In this document: positions 1-31,690 of the stretch, piece by piece
Position numbering within the stretch: the first letter of the stretch is position 1
How the letters are laid out: each line of letters begins with the position of its first letter
Source: Mesostigma viride
Taxonomy: Eukaryota > Streptophyta > Mesostigmatophyceae > Mesostigmatales > Mesostigmataceae
Length of the DNA: 64,000 nt
Assembly: GCA_009746045.1 (NCBI GenBank)
Contig: RPFO01000050.1
Location: forward strand, 1,479,050-1,543,049
Direction: 5' to 3'
Notes under the pieces: generated by a model
Told to the model about the DNA's origin: nothing
The model's database searches: none
Seen by the model: the letters and a program-made list of their open reading frames with translations, nothing else
Made by a program: the position numbers and the translations under genes

Positions 1-644
1 AAACAAAACTCAGGCCCATTGGGCCACTGGAGCTATTTTTCATTAGCATCACAATTACAACGCAGTACAACGCAGTGGGAAACATGAGAGCCCTTGACAA
101 CATTACGCAACGACCCGAGCCCCATAAACGGGGCCATAGTGAGCTTGGAGGGTCAAAACGTTGAAAATAGGTGTTGTATAAGTTATACTGCATCAAACAT
201 GCATCAAACATCATGACTGGATGACCTAATATGACTGAATCAGGCAGCCATAGCCAAAGCATCATCCACTCTCACAACGTGTTGAGCACATGCCTCGTGG
301 GAATGGAGGTGCTGGGTTTTCATTCCATAACGCGTGCAATACTGAAAGAAAGAGGCACGTGTAATGCAAGGCTTGGATAGGTTGAGTGATCCATGAGCTT
401 ACATGCAGGCAAAGATGACGCTGGAATGCATGCTAGCAAATGGTGGCAAGATGCTAACAACACATGATTATACACCATGATTATGGGCACCCAGCTGATC
501 TTCTTGCACAATCAACGCAGTATAAACCATCAACATCCAATCCTCACGATATATGCACGGCTTGACGACGTATACAGCACCTAAATACTGCACAACTGCA
601 ACCTGCTATGGCTGACATGCAAGCAACGTCGAGTAGGATGGCGG
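1..644. other. Flank without a recognised gene
   Basis: No coding exon or RNA gene is recognisable here. The last exon(s) of the Nup93 gene, which runs leftward, could lie here or beyond the window edge, but I could not identify the conserved C-terminal motif on the minus strand. Confidence 0.4.
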
Positions 645-2194
645 TCTTAGAGAGGCTGGGCAGAGGTCGGTAGAAATAAGTGGAAAACTGGCAGAAACTA
701 GGTAGAAACACGATATACTTACGCCTGCAAGCACTATTGAGCCGGTGGCAGAGGCCATTTCCAGGAAAATACAGCATACCGTAGCAATAGCCACGGTCAC
801 GCCTTACGCTATTTGCAGGCACCATCATGCCCGGAGCTACCCAATAAAAGTCTGCACAAATCTCGGTTTAGCCGAGAGTCCGGGCGTTCGGAATGAATAA
901 ACATGTGTTAAGAAGTCGAAACACCATGGAAATACCAAGCATGGTGCCGCAGCAGACCCGAGTCTTGACGTAATAATATGTATGCCGGTTTCCAGGGTTT
1001 CCGCATGAAAGTTGGGTGAGAAACTGGAAAAAACTACGTTTCCTTTGCCCCAGTACCTCAACAAACTCGTAGAAACCTAATTATCAACCTTTGAACGCAT
1101 CATCATGGTCGTGCTACCCAACAGCCACTGAAATTCGCGCGAAAACTGGCGAGATCTACCTGCCGCCATCGCCGTCGTCTTCACCTTCGTCCCGCGAAAA
1201 TGCCTGATTTCAGTGGTACATATTTGTTTGCAGCTGTCACAAAAAAAATACCAAAAATACCAGGATTTTTTCTTGAATTCTATGAGATGTTTCTGACCTA
1301 TCTTGAAAGTTTCAGACCAAAAATCGCATGTTTAATAGGTTTGCCACGTGTCAGATTACAACGCGATACATCGCGTTCTAACCCTACAACGCGATGTATC
1401 GCGTTGTAAAAAAACACGGGTTAGAGAGGCTGGGCAGAGGTCGGTAGAAATAAGTGGAAAACTGGCAGAAACTAGGTAGAAACACGATATACTTACGCCT
1501 GCAAGCACTATTGAGCCGGTGGCAGAGGCCATTTCCAGGAAAATACAGCATACCGTAGCAATAGCCACGGTCACGCCTTACGCTATTTGCAGGCACCATC
1601 ATGCCCGGAGCTACCCAATAAAAGTCTGCACAAATCTCGGTTTAGCCGAGAGTCCGGGCGTTCGGAATGAATAAACATGTGTTAAGAAGTCGAAACACCA
1701 TGGAAATACCAAGCATGGTGCCGCAGCAGACCCGAGTCTTGACGTAATAATATGTATGCCGGTTTCCAGGGTTTCCGCATGAAAGTTGGGTGAGAAACTG
1801 GGAAAAACTACGTTTCCTTTGCCCCAGTACCTCAACAAACTCGTAGAAACATAATTATCAACCTTTGAACGCATCATCATGGTCGTGCTACCCAACAGCC
1901 ACTGAAATTCGCGCGAAAACTGGCGAGATCTACCTGCCGCCATCGCCGTCGTCTTCACCTTCGTCCCGCGAAAATGCCTGATTTCAGTGGTACATATTTG
2001 TTTGCAGCTGTCACAAAAAAAATACCAAAAATACCAGGATTTTTTCTTGAATTCTATGAGATGTTTCTGACCTATTTTGAAAGTTTCAGACCAAAAATCG
2101 CATGTTTAATAGGTTTGCCACGTGTCAGATTACAACGCGATACATCGCGTTCTAACCCTACAACGCGATATCGCGTTGTAAAAAAACACGGGTT
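645..2194. repeat. 774-bp tandem duplication, two copies
   Basis: The sequence beginning TTAGAGAGGCTGGGCAG at 645 recurs at 1419. The two copies stay collinear to about 1422 and 2194. Only a handful of substitutions are visible, plus a 2-bp deletion in the second copy's terminal hairpin, so the duplication is recent. No convincing protein is encoded. Each unit ends with a long hairpin followed by AAAAAAACACGGGTTA, which suggests the unit is, or ends in, an element with a structured terminus. The family is not recognised. Confidence 0.9.
1357..1408. repeat. 21-bp perfect hairpin, end of first 774-bp unit
   Basis: The arms at 1357-1377 and 1388-1408 are exact reverse complements around a 10-nt loop. 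Each arm is itself nearly palindromic (AACGCGAT..ATCGCGTT). The equivalent hairpin near 2131-2180 has lost 2 bp in its right arm. Confidence 0.85.
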
Positions 2195-3142
2195 AAGTCA
2201 TTGATTCATTAATTAATGGCAATTCAGCCTAGTGCAAGTTCGTATATCTCGGATCATGGAGCCTTGATCAGATAGCAGGGTGTACCAAGACACTTGACAT
2301 CGTGCCCTTCAGCTGCATTCATCTCAATTTAAAACATCAGCTTAGATTGTTTCACATTCTTCCCCGCGGGACAATCACCCAGCAAGCAATAATCTGTCAA
2401 ATCCTGGGGTGCCTAACTCAAAAGTACCCTGTAGTGTAGTGGTGGCCTGGGCTCCATACCACCGCAAGGTGCATGTCCATGCATTTCCTTGGATGGCAGC
2501 TTGGTGTTGCATACAGCAGCCAAGTAGAGCTCAACCCAGCGAAAGCTCTATTAGCTCTTGATATCCTTGTTGTCCGAGGTCTACCCTGGCATGCGTCACA
2601 AAGGCCCTCACCTGCGGTTTAGACAGACAGGGCCACCACGAGTCAATCGACCACTTAAGTCCGTGAGGACAGCGAATACGACGATCTCAAGGAATCTGAG
2701 TGTCATCACATGCTCACATGACGCAGTCTACATGCTAATTAATTAGTTAATTAATTAGCCACATGCAGACACCATGCTTGCTGGCAAACCTGTAGGTGTA
2801 GTGGTAAATGTTAGATCTCTGCGAGTAAGCAGCGGGCGCCCACAACATCCACTGGCACACGCAGCCAACTTGCCAGATGCGCCACCCACACCACCAACAC
2901 AAGTTGCCCTGCAATGCTCAACGCGACATTCCGCACGATACAGCCGACGCTGATTCTCGAGACTAGCATAGTACTGCATGACATGCACAAGCGCATGGCA
3001 CTCACTTATGTTCCACGTGCAACGCAGAAAGTACCTTCAGGTAAAGGCACCCTGTACCGCCTCACATAGCAACAGCAGTGGATAGGTGGGAATATCACTG
3101 AGACAACCACACAACCAGGCCATTAGGTTGTCCATCCCGGTA
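2195..3142. other. Non-coding stretch
   Basis: No gene is supported. A short run of TTAATTAA-type sequence lies at 2737-2758. I looked here on the minus strand for the missing last Nup93 exon and found no convincing match to the family's C-terminal end. Confidence 0.4.
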
Positions 3143-3402
3143 TATCCATGAGACAACCAGCGCAGGCCAGAAGACTGTAATATAGTGACCATTGTATCCT
3201 TGAGACAACCAGCGCAGGCCAGAAGACTGTAATACAGTGACCATTCTATCCTTGAGACAACCAGCGCAGGCCAGAAGACTGTAATATAGTGACCATTGTA
3301 TCCACGAGACAACCAGCGAAGGCCAGAGGACTGTAATATAGTGACCATTGTATCCATGAGACAACCAGCGCAGGCCAGAAATCTGGAGAATCCGGACCAT
3401 GG
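3143..3402. repeat. 52-bp minisatellite, five copies
   Basis: Units start at 3143, 3195, 3247, 3299 and 3351, each with TATCCWTGAGACAACCAGCG followed by GGCCAGAA. The last unit continues into a longer sequence (AATCTGGAGAATCCGGACC) that also occurs near 19206 and 32572, so the minisatellite seems to have grown from one copy of that dispersed repeat. Confidence 0.9.
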
Positions 3403-3458
3403 TAGCTCGAGCCTGCCGTTATCTTATGCGCGTTTGTCGAGGCGCTCAGGATCATGGA
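3355..3458 (+). repeat. Dispersed repeat, copy 1
   Basis: GAGACAACCAGCGCAGGCCA, then an ATCTGGAGAAT..CCGGACCATGG stretch, and then CTCGAGCCTGCCGTTATCTT. The same order of motifs is seen at 19206-19270 and 32572-32672. The family is unknown. Confidence 0.75.
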
Positions 3459-3631
3459 AATGAATGGAGGTGGAAATAAATGGTTGGGATATTGTTATAA
3501 CTTGAAGGTAGGCCCGGCAACACATAGGCATTCCACGGCCCACCCAGGCACCCACTGCTTGCCATGTGCAATTATAAGTTGTATATTATAAATCTTATTT
3601 AATACATAATATCCCAGGGCCCCCCACTCAC

Positions 3632-24400
<20,769 letters not shown>

Positions 24401-24872
24401 GGCTGACTGAAATTAGAAGATACGTCAAGTAGCAGCAGGCTAACTTTCGTGGAGATCGCACGTCAATAAAATGGGCCAAATGATGCTACAAGTTAGCTAT
24501 TTGTGCACTCCCTGGTCGTAACATTGGTAATTCCCGTTACGGCGACAGCAACAGCTATCCATTCATGCCTTGTGGACATCTATGCATGGCAATACCACCG
24601 ATATGATCGAAATTTGTCCCGTGAGGTGGATGTTGTGGGTGCTGCGCGTTGAGCTGAGCTACGGCCCTTCCCGGACATGCACACGCGCGGGTGGGCACGA
24701 CGTAATAAACTTGCCATGGCGCTACTGTATGTACACTGTTGACGTTCAAAGGCCTCCGATCGAGGTGCGATAGAAGTTAGCACAACGCGCCGCGTTACTC
24801 GGCAAGTGCGAGACCCGGGTGCGGCACGGTTCGGCGTACCGAGGCCGCGGGCGCAGCCTGGCGCAGCTAGAC
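24401..24872 (-). promoter_or_regulatory. 5' flank of NUP93 (promoter region by position)
   Basis: About 470 bp between the NUP93 start codon and the LTR of the copia element. No TATA box or other motif is recognisable; assigned by position only. Confidence 0.4.
24868..24872. repeat. Target-site duplication TAGAC (left) of copia element A
   Basis: TAGAC directly before the LTR, repeated at 32123-32127 directly after the other LTR. Confidence 0.9.
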
Positions 24873-25303
24873 TGTTAGGAGTGAGAAAACAATGTTTGCC
24901 ACAAAGTTTTACTTTATTTCACTCAGATAAAAATAAGTCTCAGTCGGCAGCTGGCCGGCTGCTAGTTCCACCACAGGAGTGTGTGAGGTGTGAGGTACTG
25001 AGAGAGCAAACAAGGTGCGTAGCTTCGCCTTTTAAACAATTCCAGGCTCAGCTACTGGGTAGCAGTTATGATCTACCTACAACGTGGCCACACCAAACCG
25101 GTCTTTTCTGACTGTGTGGCAGTTACAATCATAACGTGATCTCAAGCCAACCATTCACAACCAAAGTTCAAGGTCAGTCACAGAATGACTGGGTCACTTA
25201 TGGAACAGAACTTAAACATGCGGCACATGCCCGTCCATGTAGTCCAGAGCTAGCACTAAACTATAAGTACTAGTTTCAGGCAGGTGTGTCGATACTTCTG
25301 ACA
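24873..25303 (-). repeat. 3' LTR of copia A
   Basis: Begins TGTTAGGAGTGAG and ends ACTTCTGACA; nearly identical to 31691-32122. Confidence 0.95.
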
Positions 25304-25311
25304 CCCCCCTT
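25304..25311 (-). other. Polypurine tract of copia A
   Basis: AAGGGGGG on the minus strand, immediately before the 3' LTR. Confidence 0.8.
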
Positions 25312-25447
25312 ACTCGGCACACAGGCCGGAAAACAAACTCAAGCAAGCCAGAACAAATGTTCACTAAAAAAAGAACTGTAGTATGGGACCACTGTCACAG
25401 GCTAGCAAGTGTGTCCTTATGTTGTCTCATCACGAATTGCCAGTAAC

Positions 25448-28400
25448 TCAAATACCCAACAACTTGTGTCTGAGCTCCACAAAACGTGGCTCGGGTAGTG
25501 CCTTGGTGAGCATGTCGGCGATCATCGCTGCCCCAGGAAGGTGAGACACCTGAACGGTGCCATCCGCGACCTTCGCGCGAATGTAGTGGTACTTGACGTC
25601 GATGTGCTTGGTACGCCGAGGGTGAACAGGGTCTCGTGACAGAGCCACAGCACCAGTGTTGTCGCAAAACACCTGAATTGGCCCTGAGGCCGGGTCACCC
25701 AACTCCTTGGTGATGGTGAGAAGGGGACCACCTGCTGCGTGACACCGCACAGGGCCATGTACTCGGCCTCACAGGTGGACAGGGCTGGAGTGGGCTGCTT
25801 GCGACTGGTCCACTCCACCGCAGCACCGCGGTACATGACCACGTTGCCAGTGATTGACTTGCGGTCCACAGGATCGTTTGCCCAGTCGGCATCCGAGTAG
25901 GCCACCAGCCCCCCCTGCCCCGAGTAGGACAGACCCAGGTCCTTGGTGTGTACCGCGTACTGAAGCACCCGGCGTGCCAGCCCAAGGTCGCTTACAGTAG
26001 GGTTTTTCATATTCTGAGTCAGCAGGTTGACTGCGAATGCCAGGTCAGGCCGAGTGCATCCCATCGCATACAGGAGTGCCCCGGTGATCGCTTGGTAGAC
26101 GCGAGTGTCGTCCGCGTTGAGAAGCCCCCCCTCACCACGGGGGGTGTTGGGGACGACGGGCGTCTTCACCGCCCGTGGGGAGACCCCAAAGCGCTCAGCG
26201 AGGGCCTCCAGATACGGGCCTTGGTGCAGAAAAACTGTGCGCGCCGGCGGGTCGAGGACCAGGGAGACCCCCAGAAAGAGGGAGGGGGCATCCGTCTCGG
26301 TGATCTGGAAGCGCTGGGACACCCGTTGGGTCCACTGCGATAGCCACTCCGCCGAGGAGTGGGAGACCAGGAGATCGTCGACATGGACGAAGGCAAAACC
26401 ACCAACATACAGGAACAGACACGTGTCCGTGGTGCTCTGGACAGCGCCAGTCTCATGGATGAGGTAGTCCCGGAGCGTGTGGTGCCAGTTCCGGGGCGCC
26501 TGTTTGAGCCCATAGAGGCTCCGCCGGAGGCGCCAGAGGTACGTTTGGCCAGTGGGGTCGCGCTCCTCAAAGCCCTTGGGGGGAAGGACATACACGTCCT
26601 CCTCCAACTCAGCATAGAGGAACGCGGTGCGGACATCCAGCTGCCGGATGGGGTGGCCAGCAGTGCCAGCACGAGCCAAGCCCAGGCGCACGGTGGCAGC
26701 ACGGACGGTGGGAGCAAAAGTCTCACCGAAATCAATGCCCTCGCGCTGTGCAAACCCCTTGCACACAAACCGGGCCTTGCACCGCCCATCAGCTTTCTGG
26801 GCGAAGACCCACTTGGTGGGTAGGAGCTTGGCACCGCGCGGAAGATCACGCATATGCAGAAGCTCGTAAACCTGGTGCTCCTGGAGGCTGGCCAGCTCAC
26901 TCTCCATGGCCGTGCGCCATTCCGGCAAGGCAAGGGCGGCAGCGGGAGAGGAGGGCACGGACGCAGGCTGGCTATGAAAAGCAGCAGCGAAGCACAGGTC
27001 AGCGACAAGTGAGTGATGCGCGTGGATCCGTGCAGCCTTGGTGACAGGTTGATCCGGCCAGGAAGAAAGTGCGTCATCCAATACATCATCGCCCCCGAAA
27101 CCAGGGGGAGCGGGGGTGTTACTGCCATGAGAAAGGTCGCCACACAAGGCAGCACCACGGGAACCCCACACGGGGAGGAGACCTGCAGAGGCACCAGGGG
27201 ACGCCGGAGGAGAATAGCCGGTGCTGTCAGCCGTGCTCTCCAGGTCAACCGAGGTACTCAAATGCGGCGGAGGCATCCCCGCCCCGGCGTGTTCATATGA
27301 CGCCGCAGAACGCGAGTGGCCAGAGGCCTGTCCGCGCAACAGAGGGGCATGCTGTCGAGCATCTGACACGGTGAGGTAAGATGTCGGCGCCGAGGCAGGA
27401 GCCGGAGCCGTCGGAGCATGGCCGTTCCGCACAAGTGCCTGGATGGCCGCAGCGGCGGCCGGGGGGAGAACGAAACGCTCAGGAGTCCCCCCGATGCTGA
27501 CATAGCTGTCCTCACGGCCTGCGGGCAAGGCAGTGGAGGGCGTTGCCGGCCCCCCAGAGTCCTCGGCAGAGGCAGAGGGTAACTGCAAAGGGGCAGGAGT
27601 CAGCATGTCGGCGGGAAAGAGGTCGGCCTCCGCAAAGGGGGCCGCCGGGAGCCACTGCGCAGCCTGCGGGGCCCGGTTGCGCCACGTCTCGTCGAACTGC
27701 ACGTGCTTGCGCTCGATGACACGCCCGCCGCCCGTCGCCTTGTCGGGCACCCATACGAGGTAGGCCGGGGAGTCAAGCTTGTATCCCACGAAGAGGCCAT
27801 CCTCAGCGCGAGAATCAAACTTCTCACGGGCTGCCCCCTCAACCAAGACGTGGGAGGGGCAGCCAAACACACGCATGCCGGATAAATCCGCAGGGCGCCC
27901 ATACATGAGGAAGTAGGGCGTTGCGTGCTCCGGGTTGCTGCGGCAGGGCAGCCTGTTGATGATGTAGATGGCGCATGCAAAGGCTAGAGCCCAGAACTCC
28001 TTGCCGAGGCCAGCATGCGCCAGCATGCTCCTGGTCATGCTAACTGCGACGCCCCAGAATCGCTCCGCCACGCCGTTCTGCTCCGGCGTATAGGGGGACG
28101 AGAACTCTTGCCGCACGCCATACTCGGCGCAGACGGCGCGCCAGTCCTGGCCAGTGAAAACCGCGTCTTGGTCGGAGCGAAGCTCCACAGGCGCCGTGGC
28201 CGCGGACGCCCGGAACGGCTTGATCTCCGTGGCCAGGAAGTGACGCAGGCTCCCAACGGCAGCGTCCTTCGTCTTCAAGAAGTAAACCCAGTGAAAACGA
28301 GTGGCTTCATCCGTGATGCCCAGGACATACCGCCAGTCCCCCAACACGGCAGGGGTCCGCATGGGACCTAGCAGGTCGCAGTGCAGGCGATGGCGAGGGG

Positions 28401-29484
28401 TCGCGCAGCGTGGCGTCGTGCTGGGGGGAAAGCTGCTCCGCCGCAAGTGACCGGCAGGGCAGGAAGGACACGTGGGAGCCTTGGGACCGTGGGTCACCAT
28501 GTTTGAGGCGGGGTCGGCGGCTAGCCGAGCAATACGATCCGCGCCAGCGTGTCCGAGGCGCAGGTGCCACTGCATCAGGTCCACGGGGGCGGCTGATGTG
28601 GCGAGGGCATGGGGCGCCACCCCGCGGAGCAAGTAAATGCCGTCACACTCCACGAGGGGGAACGTGCGGGTCCCCAAAGTGAGGCGCAGGTGCTTAAAGT
28701 CCACATCATGGCCGGCTTTAAAGAGCTGGCTCACCGAGAGTAGGCGGGCCTGAAGGCCTGGGACATACAAAGCTGGGCCGAGGTGCACGTCCGGGGTGCC
28801 GAGCCGGAGAAGCAGAGGGCCCCTGCCGCCCGCATGCAGATTGCCGCCCGAGCCGGTGATGCGCAGCCGGAAGGCGGGATCAAATCCATCGCCAAAGTCC
28901 GCCCGGTGAGGCGTCATGTGGTACGTGGCACCCGTGTCAACCACCCACTCCGGGGCACACCTAGCCGAGGCCGTTGCGGCCGTGTGAAGCACAGAAGGAG
29001 CGGTGGTTGAGGAACCAGCCGTCGAGTCCGAGGAGGTGCTGGGGCGGGGTGCCGAGAGACGACTGCCCGAGCGGGACGGGGAAGGCGCAAGGCCGTGCAC
29101 TGGACGAAGCGAGGCCTGCCCGTGAGGCTGCACACCGTCGCGCAGGGAAGCACCTAAAGGGTTGGCGCGCAGGGAAGCACACAAAGGGCCTCGACCCACG
29201 TGGAACGCGTACGTCGTCTCCAAGGGAGGCAGGCCTGCGTCGGTGTGATGGGCGTGCCCGGCGCCGTCACCGCGGAGGTGAGCAGGGCGCTGGGCGGGAT
29301 GGGCAGTCCAGCAGGTGGCGGCGTCATGTCCAGGCTTGGCGCAGACGGAGCAGGGCGACCCGCGACCACGCCCGACCCCTGCGCCACCACCGCGACCACC
29401 ACCGCGCCCGCCGCGCCCCCCGCTGCTACCGCCATGGCCGTGGCCGTTGCCGTGGCCATTGCCGTGGGCGCGGCCGTTGCCGTG

Positions 29485-29548
<64 letters not shown>

Positions 29549-29594
29549 CTTCCGGTGCCGTTGCTGTTGCCGTTGCCGTTGCCGCGGGCACCGC
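25448..29594 (-). CDS. copia A gag C-terminus and pol (protease, integrase, RT, RNase H)
   Basis: The frame starts in a Gly/Asn-rich stretch with a gag zinc knuckle (CSVCAKPGHDAATCW) near 29350. The protease follows (WVVDTGATYHMT, catalytic Asp near 28936). The integrase has an HH-CC finger (HLRLGHAG..CPSC), catalytic stretches HCDLLGP, RSDQDAVF and YTPEQNGVAERF. The RT has WVFAQKADGRCKARFVCKG and the active-site motif VHVDD. RNase H has AYSDADWAND, CEAEYMAL and CDNTGAV. One frameshift near 25740, between CEAEYMALCGV and GGPLLTITKEL, moves the last ~100 residues to another frame, so this copy cannot make intact RNase H without correction. Confidence 0.93.
29400..29592. repeat. GCCGTT hexamer microsatellite inside gag
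   Basis: Plus-strand GCCGTT/GCCGTG hexamers encode a Gly-Asn/Gly-His dipeptide run ahead of the zinc knuckle on the minus strand. Confidence 0.85.
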
Positions 29595-29800
29595 AGTTAC
29601 GTTAAATAGTGCCGGAACCTTTTGCCGCCTGAGGCAAATCGGTCCGTAACACTATTTTGCCCGGAATAACCACTTCCGAGCACCCAAGTTAATTCGGCCG
29701 AATTAACTTGGGTGCTCGGAAGTGGTTATTCCGGGCAAAATAGTGTTACGGACCGATTTGCCTCAGGCGGCAAAAGGTTCCGGCACTATTTAACGTAACT
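29595..29800. repeat. 206-bp palindrome, copy 1
   Basis: Centre between 29697 and 29698 (AATTCGG|CCGAATT); 103-bp arms. Confidence 0.95.
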
Positions 29801-29932
29801 AAAACCTGGCCTCGTGGAGGGGGGACGAAGAGCCCGAGACATCCGCCTAGGCCGCTGAGCACGCACCACTAAATGCGCCGGAGCTGCCTCAGTGAGGATT
29901 CGAACCCCTGACCTCCAAGGTGCACAGGTTTT

Positions 29933-30138
29933 AGTTACGTTAAATAGTGCCGGAACCTTTTGCCGCCTGAGGCAAATCGGTCCGTAACACTATTTTGCCC
30001 GGAATAACCACTTCCGAGCACCCAAGTTAATTCGGCCGAATTAACTTGGGTGCTCGGAAGTGGTTATTCCGGGCAAAATAGTGTTCCGGACCGATTTGCC
30101 TCAGGCGGCAAAAGGTTCCGGCACTATTTAACGTAACT
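29933..30138. repeat. 206-bp palindrome, copy 2
   Basis: Same sequence; one visible substitution (GTGTTCCGG instead of GTGTTACGG in the right arm). Confidence 0.95.
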
Positions 30139-30269
30139 AAAACCTGTGCACCTTGGAGGTCAGGGGTTCGAATCCTCACTGAGGCAGCTCCGGCGCATTT
30201 AGTGGTGCGTGCTCAGCGGCCTAGGCGGATGTCTCGGGCTCTTCGTCCCCCTCCACGAGGCCAGGTTTT
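30139..30269 (+). other. Spacer with tRNA 3'-half-like sequence
   Basis: Contains GGGGTTCGAATCCTC, a match to the tRNA T-arm/B-box, preceded by a small ACCT-TGG-AGGT stem like a class II variable arm and followed by CTGAGGCA. A GCCTCAG in the adjacent palindrome (near 30103) could pair with CTGAGGC as an acceptor stem. The intervening D and anticodon arms are not convincing, so this is a tRNA-derived relic at best. The other spacer (29801-29932) is its inverted copy. Confidence 0.5.
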
Positions 30270-30475
30270 AGTTACGTTAAATAGTGCCGGAACCTTTTGC
30301 CGCCTGAGGCAAATCGGTCCGTAACACTATTTTGCCCGGAATAACCACTTCCGAGCACCCAAGTTAATTCGGCCGAATTAACTTGGGTGCTCGGAAGTGG
30401 TTATTCCGGGCAAAATAGTGTTACGGACCGATTTGCCTCAGGCGGCAAAAGGTTCCGGCACTATTTAACGTAACT
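30270..30475. repeat. 206-bp palindrome, copy 3
   Basis: Same sequence as copy 1, ending directly at the ACCGC duplication. Confidence 0.95.
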
Positions 30476-31384
30476 ACCGCCATTCCGTGGGCCACGCCCC
30501 CGGCCAGGGGTATGGTACGCGTGGTTGGAGGCAGAGCCAGAATCTGCAGGGGACGGGAGGCCACCCGTCAGCAGATCTTCAACTTCCATCAGGCGCTGCC
30601 GCAGGACCGGAACAGTCTCGACCTCGTCAAGACGGAGGGAGATTAGCGCGGGCCGGTACTCGGCGCGCAGACCGCTGAGGACGCTGGCAATGAAGGCAGC
30701 GACTGGGAACGTAATGCCTGCAGCCTGTAGCTTGGCATACAGCAGTTCCGAGCGGTTCACATACGGCTCCACAGTCTCGCGAGCAGTTTGACGAAGTTGG
30801 GCCATTTGTTTCCACAAGTCCAGACGCATGGACTTGGTGAGCTTGCCATGCTCATAGACCTGGATGAGCTTGGTGATGGCCAGACTGCCCAGGCGACGAT
30901 CCAGGGGGAGCGTCTGCATCAAGGCACGCGCAGGCCCATCGACGACGGCCAACAAGGCAACGTAGAGGAGCCGATCCAGTTGCACGTTCTGGACAACACC
31001 TGCCAGCACTCCAAGGAGGCCAGCATAAAGGGAAACAAGGCCCAAAAAATGGTCCTTAAAAGGGATCCACAGCGTCCAATCTGAGCCGGTAAAAACCTTG
31101 ACCCCACGAACATCCTTCAAAAGCTCCTTGCAAGCCACAAAGGAGGCTCGGGCGGGGCCCCCCCCCGCCGTGCCGCGGCTCAAACCACCACCGTCAACCG
31201 CCCGATTCTCACCATCGGGAGCACCGAGGGCGGCGTCCTCGTCACCACCGGGCGGGGGCAAAGCCAGGGCAGCCAGCCCAGCTGCTGCGTCAAAAAATAC
31301 TTCGCCTGGGAGACCCGAATCGGTTAGAGTTACGGAAGTTGCAGTCAAAGCGGCCAGACCGGCAGAGAGAGTCGTCGGCATCAA
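30476..31384 (-). CDS. copia A gag, N-terminal part
   Basis: The frame runs from an ATG at 31384 (MPTTLSAGLAALTATS) to the insertion of the palindromic element. It contains FTGSDWTLWIPFKDHFLGL and a helical capsid-like region (ITKLIQVYEHGKLTKSM, RETVEPYVNRSELLYAKLQ) as in copia gag proteins. An earlier ATG at 31445 opens a different frame of about 50 codons, so the true start is uncertain. After the insertion the protein continues with the Gly/Asn run and zinc knuckle. Confidence 0.8.
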
Positions 31385-31670
31385 AATCGTTACTGCCAGC
31401 AGCGCGACTCGCGGAAGCGACCTGGCTACGAGTGCCGGAAGCCATTCCAGCAAAAAACAGCAGAAAACTCCGAAAAAAAGGTAACGTTGACCAAGAGATT
31501 CCGGCCAGGAATCGAACCAAGCACCTTTTGTATTACGCGCCAGACGGGAATCAAACCTCCGCCTACGCTGTCGTCATGCAAATCTTGCCGAAATACACAA
31601 ATCTAAAGTCAACCGCGAGCAGAGCCTCCGGAAACGACTTTTACCAGCGGTAAGCAGGTCGAAAGGCGTG

Positions 31671-31690
31671 CGAACCGCACTCCGATGCCA
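31671..31690 (-). other. Primer-binding site of copia A
   Basis: TGGCATCGGAGTGCGGTTCG on the minus strand, directly adjacent to the 5' LTR, starting with the expected TGG. The priming tRNA is not identified. Confidence 0.7.

Larger units (their letters stand above)
29595..30475. mobile_element. 881-bp nested palindromic (foldback) element inside copia A gag
   Basis: Three copies of a 206-bp near-perfect palindrome (29595-29800, 29933-30138, 30270-30475) are separated by two spacers that are reverse complements of each other (29801-29932, 30139-30269). The whole element is therefore one palindrome centred near 30035. Ends are AGTTACGTTAAATAG and its complement. It is flanked by ACCGC on both sides (29590-29594, 30476-30480). 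Removing it with one ACCGC rejoins gag in frame. It has no coding capacity. The family is not recognised. Confidence 0.93.

Noticed and set aside
2755-3005. Last NUP93 exon
   Set aside because: The minus-strand frame lacks the family's C-terminal motif and has no acceptor in the required phase that I can defend.
30080-30190. Functional tRNA gene
   Set aside because: Only the T-arm, a possible variable arm and the acceptor stem fit; D and anticodon arms are not credible.
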